The notes below the pieces were generated by a model, which made no database searches, was not told the DNA's origin, and was given only the letters and a program-made list of their open reading frames with translations. Positions 1 through 6,986 of a stretch of DNA of 10,944 nt are shown piece by piece (the stretch's first letter is position 1; every line of letters begins with the position of its first letter). Position numbers and translations under genes: made by a program. Source of the DNA: Candidatus Binatia bacterium (GTDB lineage: Bacteria > Desulfobacterota_B > Binatia > UBA9968); NCBI GenBank assembly GCA_025922795.1, contig JAICHC010000040.1, forward strand, positions 1 through 10,944, written 5' to 3'.

Positions 1-240
1 ATCACCCCGGGCTCCGTGTTCGCCGTCTTGCTATGGCTGCTCGTCTCCTTGGCGTTTTCGTATTACGTCAATAATTTCGGTTCCTACGACAAGACCTACG
101 GAAGCATCGGCGCCATTATCATCCTGTTGACCTGGATGTACGTGAGCGGCTTCGTAATCCTGGTGGGCGGCGAAATCAATTCGGTCATCGAACATGCCAG
201 CGCAAAGGGTAAGGCGCCGGGGCAAAAAACCGCCGCTTAG
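1..240 (+). CDS. YihY/BrkB family inner-membrane protein, C-terminal part
   Basis: The window opens inside this gene; frame 1 is open from the first base and ends with TAG at 238-240, giving the last 79 residues. They contain two hydrophobic segments (about residues 6-22 and 38-56 of the fragment) around the loop NNFGSYDKTYGSIGA, then a GGEINSVIEHA segment and a short basic, polar tail. This arrangement (SYDKTYGSIGA, L-TW-Y-SG, GGE-N) is characteristic of the YihY/BrkB family (formerly mis-assigned as RNase BN), multi-pass membrane proteins of uncertain function, possibly transport related. The complete family protein is about 280-400 residues, so most of the gene lies to the left. It converges with the next gene. 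The family call is firm; no precise function can be given. Confidence 0.9.
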   Translation: MTPGSVFAVLLWLLVSLAFSYYVNNFGSYDKTYGSIGAIIILLTWMYVSGFVILVGGEINSVIEHASAKGKAPGQKTAA

Positions 241-272
241 CAGAGTGATATTATCGAGCGAAGCCTGAATTT

Positions 273-321
273 GTTCCGACTCCGCTCGAACCGGACTTCG
301 CGATAGTGATTCGGTCGGAAC
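273..321. repeat. 8-bp inverted repeat between convergent genes
   Basis: GTTCCGAC (273-280) and its exact reverse complement GTCGGAAC (314-321) flank a 33-base spacer. They sit in the 187-bp gap between two convergent genes, where a bidirectional terminator might be expected. No T-run follows on either strand, so a terminator role is not supported and chance is possible. Nothing else stands out in 241-427. Confidence 0.25.
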
Positions 322-427
322 TTGTCCGATACGGTTCACCCCGACGGGTCTGCACCGCAGTCCGGCTGCCCCGCGAGTGGACTGGTACGGAGACGGTCAC
401 GACAATGCGGCCGAGGTACGCCGCACA

Positions 428-916
428 TCAACTCGCCGGCTGTCCCAGTGCGAAAGCGATTTGCCTGAGCGCATCTTTTTCAGCGTCTGATATCCGCTCG
501 CCGCCAAATCCAAATATCCCGCCCTCGTTCGATGCTTCGGCCACGCGTTCGGCGACGGACAGTAGCCATTTTTTGAATTCATCGCCTTCTTGCGATGCGA
601 CTTTACGGTTGATGAGATCGCTGACCGCTTTCACATGATTGAGCGCTACCTCTTTGCATTTCTCGGGATCTGTCAGGCCCTGGGGAGGTTCTGCTTTGGT
701 GGCGCGCGCTTTTAGATCGTCAACCAGTGCCGCAATGAGCGAGTTAGAACTGCCCTTTTGTACGATTTCCGCCATCGCCATACCCATCGACAGCGTCTCC
801 TTCATCATGCCCCAGGGCCCGTTTGGGCTCGCACACGTAACCGCCAGTCCAACCATAGGAGCAGCGGCAACAATCGTCTTCCATTCTTCCGGTGTGAAAT
901 CAGCTTTGCTTGTCAT
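428..916 (-). CDS. Uncharacterised 162-aa soluble helical protein
   Basis: I do not recognise a characterised family. The protein is cytosolic by appearance: no signal peptide and no convincing membrane segment. It begins TSKADFTPEEWKTIVAAAPMVG and looks largely helical, with Ala/Lys/Glu-rich stretches and a Gly-rich loop GGIFGFGGERISDAEKD (about residues 133-149) before a last helix. The opening FTPEEWKT and an Ala-rich hydrophobic helix are reminiscent of hypothetical proteins in environmental bacteria, but no function is implied. The start is well supported: ATG at 914-916 is preceded by GAGGAGG (924-930) with seven bases between. A 16-bp tandem duplication lies directly upstream of that site. 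It is co-directional with the lipoprotein gene, whose stop is 90 bp upstream, so co-transcription is possible. Confidence 0.75.
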   Translation of the reverse strand: MTSKADFTPEEWKTIVAAAPMVGLAVTCASPNGPWGMMKETLSMGMAMAEIVQKGSSNSLIAALVDDLKARATKAEPPQGLTDPEKCKEVALNHVKAVSDLINRKVASQEGDEFKKWLLSVAERVAEASNEGGIFGFGGERISDAEKDALRQIAFALGQPAS

Positions 917-923
917 CGCAATG

Positions 924-930
924 CCTCCTC
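924..930 (-). promoter_or_regulatory. Strong Shine-Dalgarno sequence of the 162-aa protein
   Basis: On the minus strand GAGGAGG is followed by seven bases (CATTGCG) and ATG. This is close to the ideal anti-16S match and fixes the start at 916. Confidence 0.75.
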
Positions 931-962
931 AATATGAAAATTCGAGAATATGAAAACTCGAG
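931..962. repeat. Tandem duplication of a 16-bp unit
   Basis: AATATGAAAATTCGAG (931-946) is followed immediately by AATATGAAAACTCGAG (947-962), identical except for one base. On the minus strand the array lies directly before the Shine-Dalgarno sequence of the 162-aa gene, so it falls in its leader or core promoter. Each copy carries a CATATT hexamer on the minus strand that could act as a -10 element, and one copy ends in the palindrome CTCGAG. It may be a duplicated promoter or operator element or a recent slippage duplication. Confidence 0.7.
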
Positions 963-1006
963 TGCCGAACACCACATGAAACCGGCCGATCTCTTCTCGA
1001 GCGAGA

Positions 1007-1729
1007 TCAAGGCGAAAAGTTATACGACCGTACCCGCAGGCCGTCTATCTTGGTCTCGGCGAATCCACGGCCACCGGTAAAGGTAGCATAGACGCCGATA
1101 TGACCCGAGCCGATGCGATCCAACTGAAAAGGCCCGCCGGGAAGACGCATTGAGTTCCAAAAAATTTCGGCCGCATCGCTTTTAACCTCGATCATAACGC
1201 GGTGCCAACCGCTCCGCGTCGGCGCTCCGCCGGGAATCGCCTCGGCCTTCCACTCCGCTACGATGACCGGGAAATGCCTAGTGTCCTTGCCGACATAAGC
1301 CAGCGACAATGAAGGCTCACCGGTGAAATGGGCCGCGAGGCGGTAGTATTTATCGCGGCCGGGATCGACCCTAAAGGCAATTCCGTTTAGTGAACCCTTT
1401 TCCGCTGCAGTCACCTGGACGTGCAGCCAAGTCTCCAAGCTAAAGTCCGCAAGCGGTCGGGTGTCCGCGTATGACAATGCCGCAAAGCCGCCCGCCTTTC
1501 CGTTGTCGAGAACACCCACTCCGGGCTCTCCTTCGGGAGAAGAGCGATCGATCTCACCTTTTAGATTGTCGTGATTGAAGTACGGGTAGGGCCGCCAGGC
1601 GAGCTCAGGTGTTCCGTTCGTAAAACTGTCCCGAATTATCGCTTGCGTCACTTTCTCCATAGTAGGCGCCAAGCATGCCGACAGCATGAGCATGCTACAA
1701 ACAATCGAGAGCAACAGCCATCGGCGCAT
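1007..1729 (-). CDS. Lipoprotein with probable concanavalin A-like (LamG/DUF1080-type) domain
   Basis: The 240-aa product starts MRRWLLLSIVCSMLMLSAC: a short basic n-region, a hydrophobic core and a lipobox LSAC with lipidation expected at Cys19. The following residue is Leu rather than Asp, so under the enterobacterial sorting rule it would go to the outer membrane. Residues about 33-238 are rich in beta-type alternation and include DSFTNGT near the start, G-N-GIAFRVD (about 114-121), DKYYRLAAHF, SGWHRVMIEVKSDAAEIFWN and a closing GSGHIGVYATFTGG..A.TKIDGLRV. That pattern is typical of single-domain jelly-roll proteins of the concanavalin/3-keto-disaccharide-hydrolase-like type, often carbohydrate binding. 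No catalytic residues can be assigned. ATG at 1727-1729 has GAGGAG about ten bases upstream. The lipoprotein call is strong; the fold is inferred. Confidence 0.75.
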   Translation of the reverse strand: MRRWLLLSIVCSMLMLSACLAPTMEKVTQAIIRDSFTNGTPELAWRPYPYFNHDNLKGEIDRSSPEGEPGVGVLDNGKAGGFAALSYADTRPLADFSLETWLHVQVTAAEKGSLNGIAFRVDPGRDKYYRLAAHFTGEPSLSLAYVGKDTRHFPVIVAEWKAEAIPGGAPTRSGWHRVMIEVKSDAAEIFWNSMRLPGGPFQLDRIGSGHIGVYATFTGGRGFAETKIDGLRVRSYNFSP

Positions 1730-1843
1730 TTTTTCATCGCTCCTCGCTCAAAAACCGCGGACGAGAAACCAGCCTCTCCAGTATACGCGAGCGGGCGGCT
1801 GGCTCAATCGATAGTCCAGGGAATTGGGACGCCGCAGTCAGCA

Positions 1844-1875
1844 AAAGGGGCGTTCAGAAACAATTGACGCCCTTT
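1844..1875 (-). terminator. Possible weak terminator hairpin downstream of the binding-protein gene
   Basis: On the minus strand AAAGGGCGT (1875-1867) pairs with ACGCCCCTTT (1853-1844) with one bulged base, and TTTT closes the structure. The T-run is short and the loop is 13 bases, so the call is tentative. It lies about 260 bp after the stop of the LysM-binding-protein gene. Confidence 0.35.
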
Positions 1876-1983
1876 CAGAATGGCTCCCTGCCCCCATGCG
1901 GGAGAAATGGTCGGTTCGAAAAAAAAAGCTATTCCACGCTTTTCTCTCTCCGGGACGCCTTTCTGTCGGACTTTATTCAGGTT

Positions 1984-2011
1984 GCGTTATCGCGACGCCA
2001 GCGTTATCGCG
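1984..2011. repeat. 11-bp direct repeat, 17-bp period
   Basis: GCGTTATCGCG occurs at 1984-1994 and again at 2001-2011, separated by six bases (ACGCCA). The short spacing in a non-coding region resembles a pair of protein-binding sites, although no known operator is recognised. Confidence 0.5.
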
Positions 2012-2137
2012 GTTCGTCGAATCTTTATGAGTGACGTTTAGCAGGACCGAGAGGACGATTAGGCTTCGAGCACCAGCGCAGCCGTCCTGACATGGGATTG
2101 GTGACACATGCGGGTTGCACAAGCTGATCAATCAGAG

Positions 2138-3517
2138 CTATCCGCTTTCTTGGTTGAGCTTGTTCTCGAGCTCAGGTTGATCTGCCGGGATCAGAAGTTC
2201 CTGTCCAATATAAATATAATCCGGATTTCTTAGCGTCTTCGCATTGGCCTTGTAAATCTGGGGCCATTTATAAGTCGAACCGTAAAAACGTAGCGCCAGA
2301 TCTCCTAGCGTATCGCCGGCAACAACCTTGTACGGTCGCGGTAAACCGGACGCATCTGAAATCGGCAATGAAGATTTTTTCGATGGTGTCACAGTTTGCG
2401 CTTTTGCTCGTTCCCTGACTTGAGCGGGTAAAAGCCGGCTTTTTCGGCGGATCCCCGTAACCGACTCAGCTTTGTACAAACGATCAATAAAGCCAGAATC
2501 GTCCAGCTCTTTGACAAATGCTAAATCCACGAAGTGTTCAGGCCGGGCCGTCTCCGCTTTGGGCTCCTTGCCCGCTAACTCCCGGAGCATCACGTCGATT
2601 CCCTTCAGAGTTGGATATGGCTTCTCCGGAAGCAAGCCGAGTCCTATGGTTTTGTAGGTCTCGGTCAAAGCCTCGGTGTCGTCCGTCCGCAAGTATTTCC
2701 GGAGGACTGCGAGAGCCTCTGTGGGGTGCGTTTTGTAGTAATGAATTCCTTCCACATACGCCTTGATTACGTTGCGAACGAGATCAGGCCGGGATTTGAT
2801 CAGTGACTTAGTACTGGACAGCGCTGTATGCTGATACTCCAGCCCGAGCATCCGGAGGTCAGCCAGGATGTTAAACCCCAGCTTCTTCGCCATCAGGGTA
2901 AAAGGCACCTGAACCATCACACCCTGGACTCTCCCTTTCTCGAGGGCGGCGAACCGGGCGGGTTGACTCCCTATTTCCAGAATCGCAACGTCTTTCTCTG
3001 GAACGAGCCCGTATCGTTCCAGCGCGTAGCGGGTAGCGAAGTCTGAGCCCGATCCAAATCGACTGACGGCCACTGCCTTGCCCCTCAACTGATCGGGCCT
3101 CTTGATGTTCTTCGCAACAACAAACTGAAACGGCATCGTGTTGAGAAGGCCAGCAATCATCACTACGTCTGAGCCTTTGAGATGACTCTGTAGGGGGGCA
3201 GCGCCTGCCATTTGAGCCAATGCTACGTCTCCCGCGATCAAGGTTTGGACGGCAGTGCTTCCACCTTCGACAAAAACGATCTGTGCATCCAAGCCATGCT
3301 TACGGAAGAGGCCTGCCTCGTGCGTCATCCAGAGCGGCGCATGGCCAGCGGAGATACCGCCGTAGACGATCGTGACCTTCTCCAGCTGCTCGCCTATCGG
3401 CTTATCTGCTGTGTTCGCGGTAACGGGACAGAGGACTGCCAGCAGCGAAAGACAAACGCATGTCGCGAGCCAGCCATCTCGTTTCTTACATTCCGTATTG
3501 TCCGTTCCCATAAACAT
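2138..3517 (-). CDS. NMT1/SsuA-type solute-binding protein fused to a C-terminal LysM domain
   Basis: This 459-aa product has an N-terminal export signal (KKR at 11-13, hydrophobic 17-34, probable cleavage after ANTA about residue 37). Residues about 46-350 form a type 2 periplasmic binding protein of the NMT1/THI5/SsuA group: VTIVYGGISAGHAPLWMTHEAGLFRKHG, EGGSTAVQTLIAGDVALAQMAG, and LRGKAVAVSRFGSGSDFATRY. Such proteins normally deliver small organic molecules (sulfonates, pyrimidines, taurine) to an ABC importer, but no permease or ATPase gene is nearby. After a basic, Ser/Pro-rich linker (about 351-394), residues 396-445 form a LysM domain (YKVVAGDTLGDLALRFYGS ... IYIGQELLIP), a peptidoglycan-binding module. 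The fusion suggests a wall-tethered receptor. ATG at 3515-3517 is used; a second in-frame ATG lies two codons in. It follows the sensor gene by 60 bp and is probably co-transcribed with it. The ligand is unknown. Confidence 0.9.
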   Translation of the reverse strand: MFMGTDNTECKKRDGWLATCVCLSLLAVLCPVTANTADKPIGEQLEKVTIVYGGISAGHAPLWMTHEAGLFRKHGLDAQIVFVEGGSTAVQTLIAGDVALAQMAGAAPLQSHLKGSDVVMIAGLLNTMPFQFVVAKNIKRPDQLRGKAVAVSRFGSGSDFATRYALERYGLVPEKDVAILEIGSQPARFAALEKGRVQGVMVQVPFTLMAKKLGFNILADLRMLGLEYQHTALSSTKSLIKSRPDLVRNVIKAYVEGIHYYKTHPTEALAVLRKYLRTDDTEALTETYKTIGLGLLPEKPYPTLKGIDVMLRELAGKEPKAETARPEHFVDLAFVKELDDSGFIDRLYKAESVTGIRRKSRLLPAQVRERAKAQTVTPSKKSSLPISDASGLPRPYKVVAGDTLGDLALRFYGSTYKWPQIYKANAKTLRNPDYIYIGQELLIPADQPELENKLNQESG

Positions 3518-3577
3518 AAAACCCAGGTGTTCCTATTGGGTTCGACGTAACGGTCCAAGCTCGCCCGGAATCCGATC

Positions 3578-4330
3578 TCATCCCGTGACTCTAGTTTTAC
3601 CGGGTCTCTCCAAGTCGCCGATGGTCAACGTACCCGCCATATCTGTGAGCCAGCGGATGATCCCTCGCGCGACAAAAACCAGCAGGGCGGCACCGGGAAT
3701 AATCAGGATCATGATCAGCCCGGTTATCGGAAGAAGCGCGCTATAAATTTCTGATGCGACGCTCTCGCCCCATATGCCGATGTGCGCCGCTCCCACTTGA
3801 CCCTCCAGAATCGGCGTGCGGGTCTCGTACACCGTCCTTCCCTGCAATGTAACGACTCGCCGCGTGATCCGATTTCGTTCATTCATAGCCACTGTGTCCA
3901 CAAGCTCCGGAGGAAAACTCCGCAAGCTGTGGGCAACGATCTCTCCTCGGCTATCTTGAATAAAGGCGTACGCCGACCCGTCTAGACGAGCATACTTTGT
4001 AACCAGGGCGTGAAGCTCAAGGGTATTTCTTCCAATAACATGGCCGGCGGCCGCATCACTTAAGGTCGTGGCCACGACCAAGGCCCTTTGATCAATTTGG
4101 GTCCGCAGAGCCCGGCCCAAAAGATGATTCACCATGGCCGCTAGCAGAAGGCCAAAAATCACAACGATGCCGCCAATAATGACGATAATCTTCCACTCGA
4201 GTTGGCTGATATCCTTCCAGCAGAGACTCAACGCCGCGCCGTTGTAGTTGCTCCGCCCGCGAAAGTAAGCGACTCTTGCGCGAGGCCTCTTTTTTTCCAG
4301 TTTTACCAGGGCATCATATATTTTGCTCAT
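3578..4330 (-). CDS. Two-TM Cache-type sensor with GspB-like N-terminus and broken HAMP
   Basis: The start chosen is ATG at 4328-4330, preceded by GGAGAGG, rather than a start 24 codons upstream that would overlap the previous gene; this gives 250 aa. The cytosolic N-terminus MSKIYDALVKLEKKRPR resembles the opening of GspB proteins (MSxILDALKKAE type) and some polysaccharide-export tyrosine kinases. TM1 spans about 47-69, a periplasmic domain about 70-197, and TM2 about 198-222. The periplasmic part contains YAFIQDSRGEIVAHS (121-135), typical of single-Cache sensor domains. After TM2, IIRWLTDMAGTLTIGDLERP is the first half of a HAMP linker, then the frame ends. The next frame encodes DEIGFRASLDRYV at the correct HAMP spacing, so a one-base frameshift near 3583 is likely. 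No kinase, cyclase or methyl-accepting domain follows. It lies 31 bp after the ExeA-like gene and 60 bp before the binding-protein gene. Signal and output are unknown. Confidence 0.75.
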   Translation of the reverse strand: MSKIYDALVKLEKKRPRARVAYFRGRSNYNGAALSLCWKDISQLEWKIIVIIGGIVVIFGLLLAAMVNHLLGRALRTQIDQRALVVATTLSDAAAGHVIGRNTLELHALVTKYARLDGSAYAFIQDSRGEIVAHSLRSFPPELVDTVAMNERNRITRRVVTLQGRTVYETRTPILEGQVGAAHIGIWGESVASEIYSALLPITGLIMILIIPGAALLVFVARGIIRWLTDMAGTLTIGDLERPGKTRVTG

Positions 4331-4361
4331 AGCCTCTCCGGCGGTTGCTGTGTCATGCTGT

Positions 4362-5984
4362 CTATTGCCTGTCCCCATTCGTTGGACTATCAACGACGGC
4401 AAACCAATGATTCCGTACTCCCGTTTCCCAGACTTTGTTGGCCTCTTCAGCGTTCTTTAAACCGTCAATTTCAACCCGGTGCAGCAAAAGATCGTCCGAA
4501 ACCCGGTTCGATGTAATCACGACTTGATATCCGGCGTCGCCCAGGAGTTGGGCGTATTTGTTGGCTTCGGTTAGGCTACGAAATGTTTCCACGATGAGAC
4601 GATAAGAACCGTCCGATTGCTTCCGAAGCATCGTTTCGTGAGTGAGCGGGGGGAGCAAGAGATCCTGACCAGGAAATACCCAATTGAGGTTTTCGATTTG
4701 AGGATTGAATTCCTTGATAAGATCCATAGCCAGGAGAGTGTTAGCTCCATATGCCTCACGGACAATTTTGTGGATAGTGGAGCCATGCTGAATCATGATG
4801 CGCGGGTGCTGCTTGACCGGCGCACGGTTCGCGTCCACTTTAGTTTTTTCAGGGACAGCCGGCTGCTGCGCAATCGCCTCTGCGGTGATTTTTTTTGACA
4901 CAGCCTGCGGATGCGTAATCAGCATGCCCCATTGTTTTAGATTGGCTTTCGAGACCTGAAGCCGATTCGCCGCAGTGTTAAACAATTGCTGGGGATCGAT
5001 CATCGATGCTACCGCAACAAACGCGAGGATTCCCACCAACCCCAAGACCCCGGCACCGATGTGGCGTTCCAATTTAAGCCAAGGGACCGAATTTGGCGCT
5101 TCCCGGAGTGCCGTTGCCGGTTCCTGGTTAGACATTGGGACAGGAGGAATGCTTTCCGCGTCATTGACTTGAAGTTCCGCTCCGAGCCTGAGATCACGGC
5201 CGACTTCCTTGACGATATCGGCGGAAATAACTTTCTGAGAGCCGGCATAGGCAATCAGTAGCGCATTATCGCAGATGATGTTGATCAGTCGGGGAATTCC
5301 CTGCGAATAAAAAGCGATCTGCTGAACCGCGTCCGATTGAAACAGATCCTTACCTGCATAGCCGACAGCCCGAAGCCGAAACTCAATATACGGACCCACC
5401 TCCTCGGCCTTGAGCGGAGCAAGCCGGCATTGAAAAGCCACCCGCTGTTTAAGCTGCCGGAGTCCGGGCTGATCAAGTTTTGCCTTAAGCTCAGGCTGTC
5501 CCATCAGCACAATCTGGAGCAGCTTTTCCTGATCGGTCTCGAGATTGGAGAGAAGTCTCAGCCCTTCCAGCGCCTCATCGCTCAAATTCTGGGCTTCGTC
5601 GATTAGCACCGAAACGACATGGCCCTGTTTGAGCTGCTTGATCAAATAATCGTTCAGCTCCTGAAGCATCGTCACCTTATTTGGTTGTTCAGGGGCTAAA
5701 CCCAGATCGTGAAGAATGAGCTGCAGCAATTCCGGAAAGCTTAAGAGGGTGTTGAAGATAAAGACCGAATGGATGGTATCACTCAGGTTGCGCATCAGTT
5801 TGCGCAGCAGGGTGGTTTTTCCTGTTCCCACCTCGCCCGTAATAACAATGAAACCTTTCTTGGCTTCGATCCCGTATCGCAGGGCCGCGAAAGCTTCCTG
5901 GTAGACAGGATTGCTGTAAAACAAACGCGGATCGGGAGTAACGTTGAAAGGTGACTCTGCAAATCCAAAGTAGCTGTTGTACAT
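4362..5984 (-). CDS. ExeA/GspA-like AAA ATPase with TM, LysM and SPOR-like domains
   Basis: Starting at ATG 5982-5984 the protein is 540 aa and opens MYNSYFGFAESPFNVTPDP, the standard ExeA/GspA and PEP-CTERM-locus ATPase beginning. The cytosolic ATPase domain (about 1-270) has Walker A GEVGTGKTT (50-58), Walker B VSVLIDEAQNL (124-134), sensor-like QIVLMGQPEL (157-166) and a conserved LKQRVAFQ (178-185). A membrane segment follows at about 308-328, then a periplasmic part with a LysM domain (about 395-447, ending VFPGQDLLLPP) and a SPOR-like domain (about 459-532, YRLIVETFRSLTEANKYAQLLGDAGYQV). ExeA proteins use ATP and a peptidoglycan-binding periplasmic domain to help place secretin or envelope complexes across the wall; here LysM plus SPOR-like modules occupy that place. 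An upstream in-frame extension to 6167 needs a TTG start and lacks family features. The next gene begins 31 bp downstream and has a GspB-like N-terminus, as in gspA-gspB pairs. No secretin is in the window, so the partner machine is unknown. Confidence 0.9.
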   Translation of the reverse strand: MYNSYFGFAESPFNVTPDPRLFYSNPVYQEAFAALRYGIEAKKGFIVITGEVGTGKTTLLRKLMRNLSDTIHSVFIFNTLLSFPELLQLILHDLGLAPEQPNKVTMLQELNDYLIKQLKQGHVVSVLIDEAQNLSDEALEGLRLLSNLETDQEKLLQIVLMGQPELKAKLDQPGLRQLKQRVAFQCRLAPLKAEEVGPYIEFRLRAVGYAGKDLFQSDAVQQIAFYSQGIPRLINIICDNALLIAYAGSQKVISADIVKEVGRDLRLGAELQVNDAESIPPVPMSNQEPATALREAPNSVPWLKLERHIGAGVLGLVGILAFVAVASMIDPQQLFNTAANRLQVSKANLKQWGMLITHPQAVSKKITAEAIAQQPAVPEKTKVDANRAPVKQHPRIMIQHGSTIHKIVREAYGANTLLAMDLIKEFNPQIENLNWVFPGQDLLLPPLTHETMLRKQSDGSYRLIVETFRSLTEANKYAQLLGDAGYQVVITSNRVSDDLLLHRVEIDGLKNAEEANKVWETGVRNHWFAVVDSPTNGDRQ

Positions 5985-6190
5985 GAGGTTCACCGCCTGT
6001 CTGGCGCCGCGCGCGCGAAAAGCGACCATCTGCCGGAGATAATCAGTCCGCAGCTTATCTTCATCTTCTATCTTTAAGTGCCCTCGCACTGCCGACGCAC
6101 TTGCCTTTTTGGAGTTCAATAAACGGGTCGCTAGGTTGGCAATATGCAACCTGACAGCAGGGATCAAGGATCCAAGCGGATAAGGCTAAA

Positions 6191-6226
6191 GGAAAAACGG
6201 ATAGCTTATGGGCGGCGACAGCTATC
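6191..6226 (-). terminator. Possible terminator after the LuxR-type regulator
   Basis: On the minus strand GATAGCT (6226-6220) and AGCTATC (6206-6200) form a perfect 7-bp stem around a 13-base loop, followed by CGTTTTTCC. It lies about 53 bp after the regulator stop and upstream of the ExeA-like gene. If active, it would separate their transcripts. The stem is only moderately GC-rich and the loop is long. An overlapping short palindrome-like element (ATCTA-N5-TAGAT, 6224-6238) could instead mark a protein-binding site. Confidence 0.4.
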
Positions 6227-6278
6227 TAAAGTATAGATGCCGCTGAGCTTTCCGACGGAGGCAGGTCAGGAGCAGAAT

Positions 6279-6986
6279 TTAAAACGCTCTTGTTTCCAAC
6301 GACTTCCGGTCGGAAATCAAATCGTGATCGATTGCATACGTAAGTAGCTGCAGGCGGGTTTGGACCTTAAATCTCTTGTAAAGCTTGGCTAAGTGAAACT
6401 TGACTGTAACCTCAGCCACCCCGACCTTGTTGGCGATCTCCTTATTGCTCAGGCCTTTGGCAAGAAGACTTACAAGAGTTCGCTCGCGAACGGTAATTAG
6501 GTCCGTTCGGGTGGCCACCGGCTTGATATCTTTGAGAGTGATTAAGCGTCCGAGGCTCCGTGCTATTGCCTCCGGCGGGCCCCAGATGAGACCTTTACTG
6601 ACGAATTTCAAGCTTTCGAGCAGATTTTCAGGTTGACCGGAGAGTAAGAAATAGCCTTTGGCGCCCGCAATCAAAATCTCAGCGACCTTGTCGATATTCG
6701 CTTCGTAACCATGAACAAGAATGTTGGCTTTAGGGAAAATGCCTTTGATCTTCGTAACCAATGATAGCTTGAAATCAGCCAGAAGAGCATGCGAAAGCAT
6801 CACCACGGTGGGATCCAAATCCGGCGAATTATTTCTTAGAGCAAGGATTTTATTATAATCGACGCCGTCAACGAGCTTGATCTGAGCTTCCTCCTTTAGG
6901 ACGTGCATGAATCCGAGGCGACGCCACGGGTCAGGCTCAAGTACCAGGACCACGATTTCCGCGCGGGAAACGTCGTTGCGATTCAC
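6279..6986 (-). CDS. LuxR/NarL-type regulator with degenerate pseudo-receiver domain
   Basis: The 235-aa product has a receiver-like domain at about 10-130 and a LuxR-type helix-turn-helix at about 163-222 (LITVRERTLVSLLAKGLSNKEIANKVGVAEVTVKFHLAKLYKRF), which binds DNA as a dimer. The architecture matches NarL/FixJ response regulators, but the phosphorylation site is lost. The strand that should end in the acceptor Asp reads VVMLSHALL, placing Ser65 there. The acidic pocket normally DD reads EP (LEPDP, 16-20), and the conserved Lys after the fifth strand is Ser (YFLLSGQ). It is therefore unlikely to be controlled by a classic histidine kinase and may be set by ligand, protein partner or amount. 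The start is GTG at 6984-6986 with GGGAAG just upstream. It precedes the envelope gene cluster on the same strand by about 290 bp, so it is a candidate regulator of it; that link is inferred. Confidence 0.9.
   Translation of the reverse strand: MNRNDVSRAEIVVLVLEPDPWRRLGFMHVLKEEAQIKLVDGVDYNKILALRNNSPDLDPTVVMLSHALLADFKLSLVTKIKGIFPKANILVHGYEANIDKVAEILIAGAKGYFLLSGQPENLLESLKFVSKGLIWGPPEAIARSLGRLITLKDIKPVATRTDLITVRERTLVSLLAKGLSNKEIANKVGVAEVTVKFHLAKLYKRFKVQTRLQLLTYAIDHDLISDRKSLETRAF

Larger units (their letters stand above)
1730..2137. other. 408-bp intergenic region without a convincing gene
   Basis: No reading frame here has a credible start or recognisable product. The region carries a possible terminator hairpin (1844-1875), an A/T-run hairpin (about 1924-1945) and an 11-bp direct repeat (1984-2011). 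It separates the LysM-binding-protein gene from the lipoprotein gene, both on the minus strand, so it probably holds the terminator of the former and the promoter of the latter. Confidence 0.5.

Noticed and set aside
988..1008. GATCTC/GAGATC hairpin over the lipoprotein stop codon
   Set aside because: Arms of six bases and no T-run on either strand; likely chance.
1919..1945. A-run hairpin AAAAGC/GCTTTT as a terminator
   Set aside because: The stem is only six AT-rich pairs and depends on the homopolymer; too weak to list as a terminator.
5985..6167. N-terminal extension of the ExeA-like ATPase
   Set aside because: It would need a TTG start, and family proteins begin at the MYxSYFG motif encoded from 5984.
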